From NCBI GenBank assembly GCA_003230355.1, contig QIDD01000005.1, forward strand, positions 1 through 13,907: a DNA stretch of 13,907 bases. The letters are read 5' to 3'. Below the pieces are notes generated by a model. The model was not told the DNA's origin. It made no database searches and saw only the letters and a program-made list of their open reading frames with translations. Positions 6,020 to 13,465 of this stretch are shown piece by piece. Origin of the DNA: Methanobacteriota archaeon. GTDB lineage: Archaea; Hydrothermarchaeota; Hydrothermarchaeia; Hydrothermarchaeales; SZUA-236. Position 1 is the stretch's first letter. Each line of letters starts with the position of its first letter. Made by a program: the position numbers and the translations under genes.

Positions 6020-6082
6020 ATTATATAACGATTTGTTCAATTAAATTTGAATGGCTCCGGTTTTCTGGGCAATTTATTTATT
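6020..6082 (+). promoter_or_regulatory. Promoter region of the aminotransferase operon
   Basis: Two TATA-like elements precede ATG 6106. ATTATATAAC (6020-6029) would give a leader of about 50 nt, and TTTATTTATT (6073-6082) lies about 29 nt before the ATG and would give a leaderless or nearly leaderless transcript. No strong ribosome-binding sequence precedes the ATG, which favours the nearer element. The rest of the 5848-6105 divergent gap shows nothing I can name. Confidence 0.4.
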
Positions 6083-6105
6083 ACAGATGCTAGAAAATCA
6101 TCTCA

Positions 6106-7278
6106 ATGAAATTTTCGAAGAGAACCTCTTACATCGATATCTCCGGTATCAGGCGGATGTTTGAGCTTTCAAAAGGAGAGGGCACCATCAACCTCGGCCT
6201 TGGCGAGCCGGATTTTCCGATTCCACTGGAGTCGAAAGAAGCGGTTAGGCAGGCGTTGGATGCAGATTTTACTCATTACACGCCTGGCAAAGGCATAATC
6301 GAGCTTCGAGAGGGGATTGTAAAAAAACTTAAGAGAAACGGAATCAGCACGGACTCTGAGGAAATTATCGTAACCTCCGGCGCGTCTGAGGCATTAGAAA
6401 TCGCGCTCCTCACGCTTGTTGACAGCGGTGATGAAGTGATAATCCCTGACCCAGGCTTTGTGTCATACGCGCCGCTCACACGCATAGCAGGCGGCGTGCC
6501 AGTCTCCTTTGAGGTGAAGGAAGACAGTAGTTTTGAGTTTGACCCGGCTGCAATCGGGGAGAAGATCACCGACCGCACAAAAGCAATAATCTTGAATTCG
6601 CCTGGTAATCCCACAGGCTCTGTTTCCAGTAAAAAAGCTGTAAAAGAGATCGCAGGACTTGCTGATGACCACGGCGTATATGTGATTTCAGACGAGGTCT
6701 ATGACGAGATAATCTACGAAGGAGAGCACTACAGCATCGGGAGATACACAGATATGGCGATCACCATTAACAGCTTTTCCAAAACATATGCAATGACAGG
6801 TCTTCGATTGGGGTATCTGCAGGCAAAGCTGGAGGTGGTTGAGGAGATTTTCAAGATTCATCAGTATGTTCAGGCCAGCACCTGCTCGCTTTCACAGGCG
6901 GCCGCCTTGGCTGCATTAACATCAGAGTCAGATTACACCTCTGGGATGGTGAAAACACTGGGAAAACGCAGGAATTTGATTGTAGATTTACTCAACGAAA
7001 TCGAAGGAATCCGGTGTCTGAAACCTGGGGGTGCGTTTTATGTGTTTCCAAATACCGCTGAACTAGGCAAGTCGGCTGAGCTTGCAATGTCGATTCTGAA
7101 AAACACAGGAGTCATCGTAACGCCGGGAACTGCCTTCGGAAAGGGCGGCGAGGGATTTATCAGGCTATCATACGCCACATCCGAGGAAAACATAATAGAG
7201 GGATTGAAGCGGATATCAGAATACCTCAATATTTATATGGAGCAGACGATAAGAGGAAAAGGAGGTTACTTAAAATGA
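6106..7278 (+). CDS. PLP-dependent class I/II aminotransferase
   Basis: Fold-type I transaminase of the aspartate aminotransferase superfamily. Visible landmarks are NLGLGEPDFPIP (29-40), Y58-TPGKG for the cofactor region, VTSGASEAL (89-97), the NSPGNPTG loop (164-171), SDEVYD with D196 and Y199 holding the pyridine ring, the Schiff-base lysine K226 in NSFSKTYAMTGLRLGY, the phosphate-binding arginine in TGLRLGY, and a substrate-carboxylate arginine in GFIRLSYA near the C-terminus. Length (390 aa) is standard and all key residues are intact. The amino-acid specificity cannot be read from the sequence; aspartate, alanine or aromatic substrates are all possible. First gene of a three-gene operon; its TGA overlaps the ATG of the next gene by four bases. 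Confidence 0.95.
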   Translation: MKFSKRTSYIDISGIRRMFELSKGEGTINLGLGEPDFPIPLESKEAVRQALDADFTHYTPGKGIIELREGIVKKLKRNGISTDSEEIIVTSGASEALEIALLTLVDSGDEVIIPDPGFVSYAPLTRIAGGVPVSFEVKEDSSFEFDPAAIGEKITDRTKAIILNSPGNPTGSVSSKKAVKEIAGLADDHGVYVISDEVYDEIIYEGEHYSIGRYTDMAITINSFSKTYAMTGLRLGYLQAKLEVVEEIFKIHQYVQASTCSLSQAAALAALTSESDYTSGMVKTLGKRRNLIVDLLNEIEGIRCLKPGGAFYVFPNTAELGKSAELAMSILKNTGVIVTPGTAFGKGGEGFIRLSYATSEENIIEGLKRISEYLNIYMEQTIRGKGGYLK

Positions 7279-8297
7279 TCAAGCTCATAAAAAGGCTATC
7301 CGAAGCCCACGGCGTCCCTGGGAATGAAGATGAGATAAGATCGATAATAGAATCAGAGCTAAAGGGCTGCTGCGAAATCGAGATCGATGTCATGGGCAAT
7401 CTCATCGCAAAGCGGGGGAATGGGAAAAAGAAGGTGATGCTTGCTGCACATATGGACGAGATCGGCCTTATGGTGCGCCACATCGACGAGAACGGGTTCA
7501 TCAAGTTCATAACATTGGGCGGTTTTTTCGACCAGACACTACTCAATCAGCCCGTGGTTGTGCATACAAAGAACGGGAGGATACCAGGTGTCATCGGATC
7601 GAAGCCGCCTCACCTCATGGAGGAAAAGGAGCGGGACAAAGTGGTGAAGGCCAAGGACATGTTCATCGACGTGGGCGCAGGTGATTCTAAGGCTGCGAAG
7701 AAACTCGGTGTCACAATAGGCGACTATATTACATTTGACATGCCCTTTAAGGAGCTGAAATCAGGCCTTGTTTCTGGTAAGTCCTTTGACAACCGCCTGG
7801 GCTGCGCGGTGATGATCGAGGTTATGAAAACTGTGAAAACAAATCATACAGTTGTTGCCGTGGGCACGGTGCAGGAGGAGGTTGGGCTTAAGGGTGCGCG
7901 AACCGCGGCATTTAAAATTGAGCCTGATGTAGCACTTGCATTGGATGTTGCGCCGGCTGGGGATTTTCCGGGTACAAAGCCTGAGGAATCGAGGATAAAG
8001 CTTGGCGGCGGGCCTGTGATAACGGTTGCCGATGGAAAGGGCCGCGGGATCATCACCCACCCATCGGTGCGGGACAGTTTAATCGCCGCGGCAAAGAAGG
8101 GGAAGATCCAATATCAGGTGGAGGTTGGTGACGGTGGGACAACAGACGCAACAGCGATTCAGCTCACAAGGGGCGGCGTGCTCTCAGGCGTTGTATCTGT
8201 GCCGACACGTTACATTCACACCCCGGTTGAGGTTGCAGGTAAAAAGGATGTCTCTGACACTGTAAAACTGGTTGTCGCATATATTGAAAGCCTTTAA
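7275..8297 (+). CDS. M42-family aminopeptidase (TET-type glutamyl aminopeptidase/endoglucanase-like)
   Basis: A dimetal aminopeptidase of clan MH that in archaea forms large tetrahedral (TET) cytosolic assemblies trimming peptides released by the proteasome. The expected metal and catalytic residues are present: H59 and D61 in AAHMDEIG, D172 in KSFDNRLG, E201 (general base) and E202 in VGTVQEEVGLKG, D224 in LALDVAP, and H315 in TRYIHTPVEV. GDGGTTDAT (286-294) is the usual substrate-side loop. Length (340 aa) is typical. GGAGGT lies about 8 nt before the ATG, inside the end of the aminotransferase gene. Residue preference (acidic, basic or neutral) is not predictable here. Pairing with an aminotransferase suggests a role in amino-acid recycling. 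Confidence 0.93.
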   Translation: MIKLIKRLSEAHGVPGNEDEIRSIIESELKGCCEIEIDVMGNLIAKRGNGKKKVMLAAHMDEIGLMVRHIDENGFIKFITLGGFFDQTLLNQPVVVHTKNGRIPGVIGSKPPHLMEEKERDKVVKAKDMFIDVGAGDSKAAKKLGVTIGDYITFDMPFKELKSGLVSGKSFDNRLGCAVMIEVMKTVKTNHTVVAVGTVQEEVGLKGARTAAFKIEPDVALALDVAPAGDFPGTKPEESRIKLGGGPVITVADGKGRGIITHPSVRDSLIAAAKKGKIQYQVEVGDGGTTDATAIQLTRGGVLSGVVSVPTRYIHTPVEVAGKKDVSDTVKLVVAYIESL

Positions 8298-8316
8298 ACG
8301 GCTCATGGGTAGTTAG

Positions 8317-9093
8317 ATGGAGCAAGATCAGGTTAACATTTTTTTCGTGGGAACCGCGGGCAGCGGCAAAACCGCTCTTACACAAGCCTATTATGAATGG
8401 CTGAAAGAACGGGGGCTGGACGTGCTCATTGTCAACCTCGACCCGGGGGTTGAGCTTCTGCCTTATGCGCCGGAAATTGATGTGCGCGAGTGGATAACAA
8501 CGCGGGATGTGATGGAGAAATATGGCGTTGGCCCTAACGGCGCGCAGATACTGGCGGCTGATCTTCTGGCTGTGCAGTTTCGGGAGATACAGGATCTTCT
8601 TGAGGAGCAGCGCGCCCAATATGTGCTCTTTGACACCCCCGGTCAGATCGAGCTCTTCGCATACAGGCAGGCGAGCAAAGTAGTTTTAGAGGCTGTGGGC
8701 GAGCAAAACTCGATTATCTCATTTTTATTCGACCCTGTTCTATCGAGCACGCCATCCGGCTTTGTGTCTCTTCTCATGCTTTCAGCGTCGATTCAATTCA
8801 GGTTTCAAACACCTTTTCTAAACCTGCTCTCAAAATCTGACCTTTTGGGCGAGGAAAAAGTTGGGGATGCATTAGACTGGGCGTCTGATCTGAGCACTCT
8901 CTATGACGCGCTTCTCTCTGAAACCCATACAATGCAGAATGAGGCGAACATCGAGTTTTTCAGGGCACTTGAAGGCATGGGCAGCGCAAGCGGGCTCACA
9001 CCTGTCTCGGCTAAAACCTATGTGGGACTTGAAGACCTTTATACCTCGATTCAGCAGACCTTCTTTGCAGGCGAAGACAACATGCCGGACTGA
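8317..9093 (+). CDS. GPN-loop GTPase
   Basis: SIMIBI-class GTPase of the archaeal/eukaryotic GPN family. Motifs in order: P-loop GTAGSGKT (12-19), NLDPGVELLPY (40-50), the family-defining insertion GPNG (72-75), G3 DTPGQIELF (106-114) and G4 SKSD (172-175), with SAKTY as G5. The eukaryotic relatives (GPN1-3) help assemble RNA polymerase II; the archaeal protein forms a homodimer in which the GPN loop reaches across to the other active site, and its cellular role is less clear. Length (258 aa) is normal. It starts 19 nt after the aminopeptidase stop with only a weak GGGT upstream, and is likely the last gene of the operon. Its stop lies only 9 nt before a copy of the rnpB promoter, which suggests rnpB was originally its immediate neighbour. 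Confidence 0.95.
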   Translation: MEQDQVNIFFVGTAGSGKTALTQAYYEWLKERGLDVLIVNLDPGVELLPYAPEIDVREWITTRDVMEKYGVGPNGAQILAADLLAVQFREIQDLLEEQRAQYVLFDTPGQIELFAYRQASKVVLEAVGEQNSIISFLFDPVLSSTPSGFVSLLMLSASIQFRFQTPFLNLLSKSDLLGEEKVGDALDWASDLSTLYDALLSETHTMQNEANIEFFRALEGMGSASGLTPVSAKTYVGLEDLYTSIQQTFFAGEDNMPD

Positions 9094-9102
9094 ACGATTT
9101 CA

Positions 9103-9157
9103 TCATCATTAGTTTTTTTATACGTTAATCTGGAGATGTTATTCGGCGAGCCGCAGG
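9103..9157 (+). repeat. Left 55-bp direct repeat: orphan rnpB promoter plus first 13 nt of rnpB
   Basis: This stretch matches 13412-13465 base for base except that its T run has seven T (9113-9119) instead of six. It contains the TATA box, the start site and GGCGAGCCGCAGG, the first 13 nt of RNase P RNA, and then diverges. No RNase P RNA follows it. The T7 run may also end the GPN-operon transcript. As a pair with the right copy it outlines an inserted segment. Confidence 0.9.
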
Positions 9158-9369
9158 AAATTTATACACATCATATTTTTTTGTTTCAATTCTGCATGTC
9201 CAGCTACTGAGGTGGCAGGCTGTGGTACAATCATTAAAAGCTGGCAGCAGTGAATAGGACTAACATCGTATTGAAATTAACAGCGTAAACATAACCTCAG
9301 ATTAATTACGTCTCCGGTATAACTTTGTCTCAGATGAAATCTCTACTTTCCCCGCTCTCAGAGTAGTTT
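9158..9369. other. Non-coding stretch between the left repeat and the helicase stop
   Basis: No gene is visible. A T7 run at 9176-9182 could terminate transcripts coming from the orphan rnpB promoter after about 30-35 nt, or those from the GPN operon. CCAGCT and AGCTGG form a 6-bp inverted repeat with a wide spacing around 9200-9245. Nothing here resembles rnpB sequence past nucleotide 13 of the RNA. Confidence 0.4.
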
Positions 9370-12138
9370 TTATGAAAGTAACCCCAATTTCTTCAGTCTT
9401 GATTTAATACCACTTCTTTGTCTTCCGAATAATTCCATAAGCTCTTCTATTGTTTTACCAGATTTGTACTCGACAATTAACTTTTCATCTTCTTCTTTTG
9501 TCCATGGCTCATACGCTCGGGGCTGTATTCTTTGAATTTCCTTTACTGAATAGGTCTTGGATCTATCAGATACCTCCTCTTTGAATGAGAAAGTGGTTTT
9601 ATCTTCAACTGTTCTGGGCTCAATACGATGTTTATTGCAATAATCAACGATTTCTTTTAAAAATAAGCCTCCGTATTTCTCTAACTTTCTTTCACCAACA
9701 CCGTTAATCCTTTGAAAGTCCGATAGACTTCGCGGGAAGTGAGTTGCCATCGCTTTCAAACTCAAATCATGAAAGATGATATACGGTGGCACGCCCTCTG
9801 CATCACCGAGCTCTTTTCTCAAACTTCTTAAAATTTCAAATAAACCTCGATCGAAGTCATCATCAAAATATTTTCGTGTTATCTGAACTTCTTCTGTCGG
9901 CTTGGTCAACAAAACCCTTTCTTTTCCGGATAAAATATCGTGACTCTTTTGACTTAGTTTTACGATGGGGTATCTGTCACCTTCCGATTTCAGATAACCA
10001 AGTTGAATGAGTTCCCTGATAAAAACTTGCCACTGCTTTTTTGAGTATTCTCTGCCAGTGCCATAAGCTGTTAGAGTATCGTGCTGATTGCGAATTATCT
10101 TTTGACTTCTTGAGCCATATAAAACATCAGCAATGTAATTTACTCCAAATCTCTCTTTAACCTGGGAAACGCACGATATGATTTTCTGAGCGATATCGGT
10201 TCCATCGATCGTTTCTTTCGGCTCAAGACAACTATCACAATTTCCACATTTCACTTCATCGAATCGCTCACCAAAGTAATTCAATAAAATTTTTCTGCGA
10301 CAGCCCCGACACTCACAAAACTCAACCATATCATGCAACTTTTTATACGCAATTCGTTTCTCCCTTTCATCCGATTTCTGCTCGATGAAATACTCTATTT
10401 TTCTCTTGTCGCCATGACTAAAAAAGAGAACGCAATCACTTCTAAGTCCGTCTCTTCCTGCCCTCCCTGTCTCTTGATAATAGCTTTCAAGATTCTTTGG
10501 CAGGTCATAATGGATCACAAAACGTATATTCGACTTATCTACCCCCATTCCAAAAGCTATTGTTGCCACGATTATCTCAACATCGTCTCTAACAAATTTA
10601 TCCTGCGTTTCAGTCCTTAAATCAGATTCCAACCCTGCATGATAAGGCAAAACACGATGTCCCTCTTTTTGTAGTTTGTTTGATAAATTGTCAGCGGATT
10701 TACGGCTGTAACAATAAATTATCCCTGGATCCTTTTTATGGTTCTTTAAATACTGGAGTAATTGATGATAGGCGTTATCATTTGGTTTGACCTGATAGAA
10801 TAGATTTTCTCGGTTTAAACTCGCTTTATATATCTTTGGATTGGCTAGCTTCAACTGTGTTATAATATCCTTTTGTACCTCGATGATAGCGGTTGCTGTA
10901 AGTGCAATTAAAGGAATTTGTGGGAAATGCTCTTTAAGCGATTTCAACTGACGGTATTCGGGTCTAAACTCGTGTCCCCATTCTGAGATACAATGGGCTT
11001 CGTCAACGGCAATCAAGTTGATATTCAAACTCTGTAAAAATGACAAGAAGTCGGGTAGCATTATTCTTTCGGGAGCCACATAAAGAATGCTGATTCTGTT
11101 TTCCCGCAATTCCGTTTTTATGTGTTGTATTTCATCAAAACTCAATGAGCTGTTGATATAGGCTGCAGCAATCCCATTTGCTCGCAAACCATCAACCTGG
11201 TCCTTCATTAAGGCGATAAGCGGTGAAACAACGATCGTTACGCCATCGAAAAGAAGGGCTGGTAATTGATAGCATAAAGATTTACCGCCACCAGTTGGCA
11301 TTAGGACAAAAACATCGTTTTTTAGCAGAATGTCCTTGATGATATCCTCTTGAAGAGGAAGAAATGAAGTATAACCAAAGTATTTTTGTAGCACTTGATG
11401 CGCAGACTCCATGTTAACTTCCTTTCCGTAACCCTCCTCTCTATAATCCGGAAATGCATATAAGCCGGAGACTTGTAGCCAGTGCACATCTTTAAAGAGC
11501 CTTGTGAGCCCAACACGAAGGAAGAGATCGCTTTGGTTCAACCTCCGTCGTAGTTCGTCGCTAATAGAACCCGGATTCTTACCCATTTGAATCCGTTGAA
11601 CATCACAGTACTCCCTAAAAGCACAATCCGTGACTTGCAAATTGTAAATCTCTCCGCCCATATCCGAAAATGTTATCCTGTATTTGTATTTCCCTTCTTC
11701 CTCCATCGAATAATTAATATCCAAGAGATTTGCTACTTTTATCGTTCCCAATGATCTTCTTCCTTTCCCTGGATTTGTATATCGTCCCTCATGAATCTCC
11801 ACTCCAAATATCTCCTTAACCGATCCATCCGATATACTTTCCAAGAACTTTTTCCTTTCCTCTTCCGAGAGAAATCCTATTAATCTCGGTCTATAGTTCA
11901 TATTTATCTCCCAGTCCTCTGTATGTGGTGGTTTAGGTAAAGGACTGAGAAAATCAAATTCAATTTTTGCAAAGGGTTTTATGATTTGCCTACCTTCTCC
12001 ATCAAAAAGATAACTCTCTCGAATACTAGGATAAGGGATTTCGGGTCTTATTGGTCTCCCTTCTTCATCAATCCCAAATATGCAGACTCTACCACCGTGC
12101 ATCTTACTTAAGTCGGTGATAATCACCTCTTTTTTCAT
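9370..12138 (-). CDS. Multidomain RecQ-family helicase with N-terminal dual-OB-like and C-terminal Myb/SANT-like domains
   Basis: A 922-aa superfamily 2 DNA helicase. Residues ~1-225 do not belong to normal RecQ; ITDLSKMHGGRVCIFGIDEEG, PPHTEDW and the two beta-rich halves fit a dual-OB (DuOB) nucleic-acid-binding module, a tentative call. The RecQ core starts near 245: Walker A PTGGGKS (281-287), DEAHCISEWGHEFRPEY (379-395), ALTATA (412-417), QETGRAGRDG (555-564). The zinc subdomain has C613, C631, C634 and C637 (CGNCDSC). An RQC winged helix (~645-740) and an HRDC domain (~760-835, with INGVGERKLEKYG) follow. The end (878-922, EPWTKEEDEKLIVEY, GRQRSGIKSRLKKLGL) is a Myb/SANT-like HTH. All catalytic motifs are intact. 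Last gene of a three-gene operon, overlapping the previous stop by ATGA. Inference: DNA unwinding in defence or repair rather than housekeeping. Confidence 0.93.
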   Translation of the reverse strand: MKKEVIITDLSKMHGGRVCIFGIDEEGRPIRPEIPYPSIRESYLFDGEGRQIIKPFAKIEFDFLSPLPKPPHTEDWEINMNYRPRLIGFLSEEERKKFLESISDGSVKEIFGVEIHEGRYTNPGKGRRSLGTIKVANLLDINYSMEEEGKYKYRITFSDMGGEIYNLQVTDCAFREYCDVQRIQMGKNPGSISDELRRRLNQSDLFLRVGLTRLFKDVHWLQVSGLYAFPDYREEGYGKEVNMESAHQVLQKYFGYTSFLPLQEDIIKDILLKNDVFVLMPTGGGKSLCYQLPALLFDGVTIVVSPLIALMKDQVDGLRANGIAAAYINSSLSFDEIQHIKTELRENRISILYVAPERIMLPDFLSFLQSLNINLIAVDEAHCISEWGHEFRPEYRQLKSLKEHFPQIPLIALTATAIIEVQKDIITQLKLANPKIYKASLNRENLFYQVKPNDNAYHQLLQYLKNHKKDPGIIYCYSRKSADNLSNKLQKEGHRVLPYHAGLESDLRTETQDKFVRDDVEIIVATIAFGMGVDKSNIRFVIHYDLPKNLESYYQETGRAGRDGLRSDCVLFFSHGDKRKIEYFIEQKSDEREKRIAYKKLHDMVEFCECRGCRRKILLNYFGERFDEVKCGNCDSCLEPKETIDGTDIAQKIISCVSQVKERFGVNYIADVLYGSRSQKIIRNQHDTLTAYGTGREYSKKQWQVFIRELIQLGYLKSEGDRYPIVKLSQKSHDILSGKERVLLTKPTEEVQITRKYFDDDFDRGLFEILRSLRKELGDAEGVPPYIIFHDLSLKAMATHFPRSLSDFQRINGVGERKLEKYGGLFLKEIVDYCNKHRIEPRTVEDKTTFSFKEEVSDRSKTYSVKEIQRIQPRAYEPWTKEEDEKLIVEYKSGKTIEELMELFGRQRSGIKSRLKKLGLLS

Positions 12139-12569
12139 AGATGCACCGCTTCAACATCGTCCCAATGCTCCTTAAGATATTCTACCAATAATCGCCTATG
12201 ACAATGATCCGCTGTTGGTTCGCTGCAGAGAAAACATGTTTTCTTCTTAAAAAACGATTTATCGAGCTTATCTAAGACTTTTCTGATCTTAAGGAGTTCG
12301 ATATACTCTTTAACATAAACATTCCAATCTTTACTTTTGATATATCGGTTTCGCATCTCTTTTGTTGGCGCAAGAAACTGGAAGAGATAGTAACCAATAT
12401 CACATAACTCCTTTAAAAAATACTCCAAATCACCCTTTTTCGTAAATCCAGCGAGTTGAGATGTAGTATTAAGCCTTATATCTACTACTTGTTCGATATT
12501 GTTTCTCTTCAATGCTTCAAAGAATTCTCTTGCGCTCTTTTTAGTAAAACCAACTGTATAAATCCTCAT
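12135..12569 (-). CDS. DUF488-family protein, second copy (144 aa)
   Basis: Family landmarks are YTVGFTKKS (4-12) near the N-terminus, VVDIRLNT (28-35) and the C-terminal CFLCSEPTADHCHRRLL (112-128). The spaced Cys, Glu, Cys, His and Arg of the last motif look like a conserved active or metal-binding site. The biochemical activity of DUF488 is not established to my knowledge. It differs strongly from the neighbouring DUF488 protein outside these motifs, so the two are old paralogues or were recruited separately, not a recent duplication. Both of its ends overlap neighbours by ATGA (12566-12569 and 12135-12138), so translation of all three genes is probably coupled and stoichiometric. C115 and C123 are the family cysteines; C112 is extra. 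Confidence 0.88.
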   Translation of the reverse strand: MRIYTVGFTKKSAREFFEALKRNNIEQVVDIRLNTTSQLAGFTKKGDLEYFLKELCDIGYYLFQFLAPTKEMRNRYIKSKDWNVYVKEYIELLKIRKVLDKLDKSFFKKKTCFLCSEPTADHCHRRLLVEYLKEHWDDVEAVHL

Positions 12570-13090
12570 ATTAGCGGAAGTTGAATCATCTTCTTTTCTG
12601 GTTTTTCTATTCTCTCATTGGTTCCATCCCCCCGTATATGAAAGACTGTAATACCTTCCCTCAACAAGCTCTGTGAAATTAAGTGATGCCTATGACACGC
12701 ATAAGGATCTTCTTCGCTACACATTATCACGGTTCGCTTCTTATTTGCGAAGTCAATCAATGCCGAGATGCCCTCTTTATACCATCCTTTTTTCATTACA
12801 GTTCCATAAACTATTTTCCCATTTTCATAACAGTCTTCATCTTTCGGTTTCCCTCCAAGAACGTTTCCCACATATTCATCTTCTATAAAAACATACTCAA
12901 TCCCCTTCGCTTCGAGTTTCCTTTTTATATTTTTAATATTGAACTGAGGGGCATATTTACTAAACGGGGTGCTCCTTACATCCACCAACACCTTGATTCC
13001 GTTCAATAAGCTCAAAAACTTTTCAAATTCAACGTTGCTGTGTCCGACTGTATAAATAGTAGCTTGATTTAAGACTTTCTCTGATTGCAT
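12566..13090 (-). CDS. DUF488-family protein, first copy (174 aa)
   Basis: IYTVGHSNVEFEKFLSLL (12-29) and VLVDVRSTPFSKYAPQFN (34-51) are the classic DUF488 N-terminal motifs, and VIMCSEEDPYACHRHHLIS (121-139) is the classic C-terminal one. GNVLGGKPKD (75-84) is a longer insert also seen in larger family members. The tail (about 150-174) is polar and ends in LPLI. The protein is soluble, without signal or membrane segments. First gene of the operon, with a TATA box about 34 nt upstream and no clear ribosome-binding sequence, so a very short leader is likely. Its TGA overlaps the ATG of the second DUF488. Two DUF488 proteins ahead of a DuOB-like RecQ suggest one complex acting on nucleic acid. 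That is inference from gene order only. Confidence 0.9.
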   Translation of the reverse strand: MQSEKVLNQATIYTVGHSNVEFEKFLSLLNGIKVLVDVRSTPFSKYAPQFNIKNIKRKLEAKGIEYVFIEDEYVGNVLGGKPKDEDCYENGKIVYGTVMKKGWYKEGISALIDFANKKRTVIMCSEEDPYACHRHHLISQSLLREGITVFHIRGDGTNERIEKPEKKMIQLPLI

Positions 13091-13120
13091 TTTATCATTC
13101 TTTTAGTTGTTGTGTTTCCA

Positions 13121-13127
13121 TATAAAA
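13121..13127 (-). promoter_or_regulatory. TATA box of the DUF488-DUF488-RecQ operon
   Basis: TTTTATA on the minus strand is centred about 34 nt before ATG 13090, giving a predicted start near 13098 and a leader of about 8 nt. The lack of a ribosome-binding sequence fits that. Confidence 0.5.
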
Positions 13128-13411
13128 CTATCCGATATGAGTCTGAAAAGCAGTTTCAGTAAAACAAGGATCATGCCATTATAAACTCCTCCTCGAGAAT
13201 ACTACTTCCCTAGTCGCATTGCGACTATCAATTCCTTCGGAATTAAGATTGGGATGAATTGAGGCCGTCTCACGAACTCTTCTCTTGCCCCCCATACTTT
13301 CCGCTTTATAGCTCCTATTAAGAATCCCCGGCCCCTATTAACTGTTGTTAATATCACGTTATGATTCTTCATAACTCTGTGCCGTGGGCGGATGTCAATT
13401 CTAGTAAAACT
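13128..13411. other. Gene-free stretch with several small hairpins
   Basis: No coding region or tRNA is visible. TAGTCGC-att-GCGACTA (13211-13227) and AATTCC-ttc-GGAATT (13230-13244) are adjacent perfect hairpins. TCAATTC (13229-13235) can instead pair with GAATTGA (13256-13262), so two exclusive folds exist. ATTAAC and GTTAAT (13337-13352) form a further hairpin. No repeat unit recurs, so this is not a CRISPR array. It could be a small structured RNA or the inner end of the island. Confidence 0.35.
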
Positions 13412-13465
13412 TCATCATTAGTTTTTTATACGTTAATCTGGAGATGTTATTCGGCGAGCCGCAGG
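13412..13465 (+). repeat. Right 54-bp direct repeat, overlapping promoter and 5' end of intact rnpB
   Basis: Identical to 9103-9157 apart from one fewer T in the T run (T6 at 13422-13427). The match starts at TCATCATTAG and stops 13 nt into rnpB, where the left copy goes on to AAATTT and this one to GCACC. It supplies the working promoter of rnpB. Confidence 0.9.
13422..13431 (+). promoter_or_regulatory. TATA box of rnpB
   Basis: TTTTTTATAC is centred about 26 nt before the predicted first nucleotide of RNase P RNA (13453), which is the ideal archaeal spacing. Confidence 0.65.

Larger units (their letters stand above)
9103..13465. mobile_element. Putative genomic island inserted in the 5' end of rnpB
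   Basis: Direct repeats of 55/54 bp bracket 4.3 kb that holds only the DUF488-DUF488-RecQ operon and non-coding DNA. Two samples counted by hand give about 37% GC at 10381-10440 inside and 55% at 7981-8040 outside. The left repeat breaks off inside rnpB, while the right repeat leads into a full rnpB. This is what site-specific insertion looks like when the element carries a copy of the target and restores the gene. No integrase or transposase gene lies between the repeats, so the element is either a decayed or non-autonomous island or the product of another kind of recombination. Confidence 0.6.

Noticed and set aside
8164..8619. Minus-strand open frame across the aminopeptidase and GPN GTPase genes
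   Set aside because: It overlaps two well-supported genes and has low-complexity, arginine/histidine-rich shadow composition.
12135..13090. The two DUF488 genes as one frameshifted gene
   Set aside because: Each has its own complete N-terminal TVG motif and C-terminal CHR motif, so they are two full-length proteins.
13211..13262. Possible CRISPR repeat (hairpin followed by a GATTGGGATGAATTGAG-like tail)
   Set aside because: The unit occurs only once, no spacers or cas genes are present, and nothing recurs at a regular interval.
13091..13452. A tRNA gene at the island edge as the integration target
   Set aside because: No cloverleaf, GGTTCRA T-arm or CCA-adjacent acceptor could be found. 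The duplicated target is the rnpB promoter and 5' end.
9103..13465. Reading the 55-bp repeats as a transposon target-site duplication
   Set aside because: Fifty-five bp is far longer than normal transposon duplications, and there are no terminal inverted repeats and no transposase. A site-specific or homologous recombination origin fits better.
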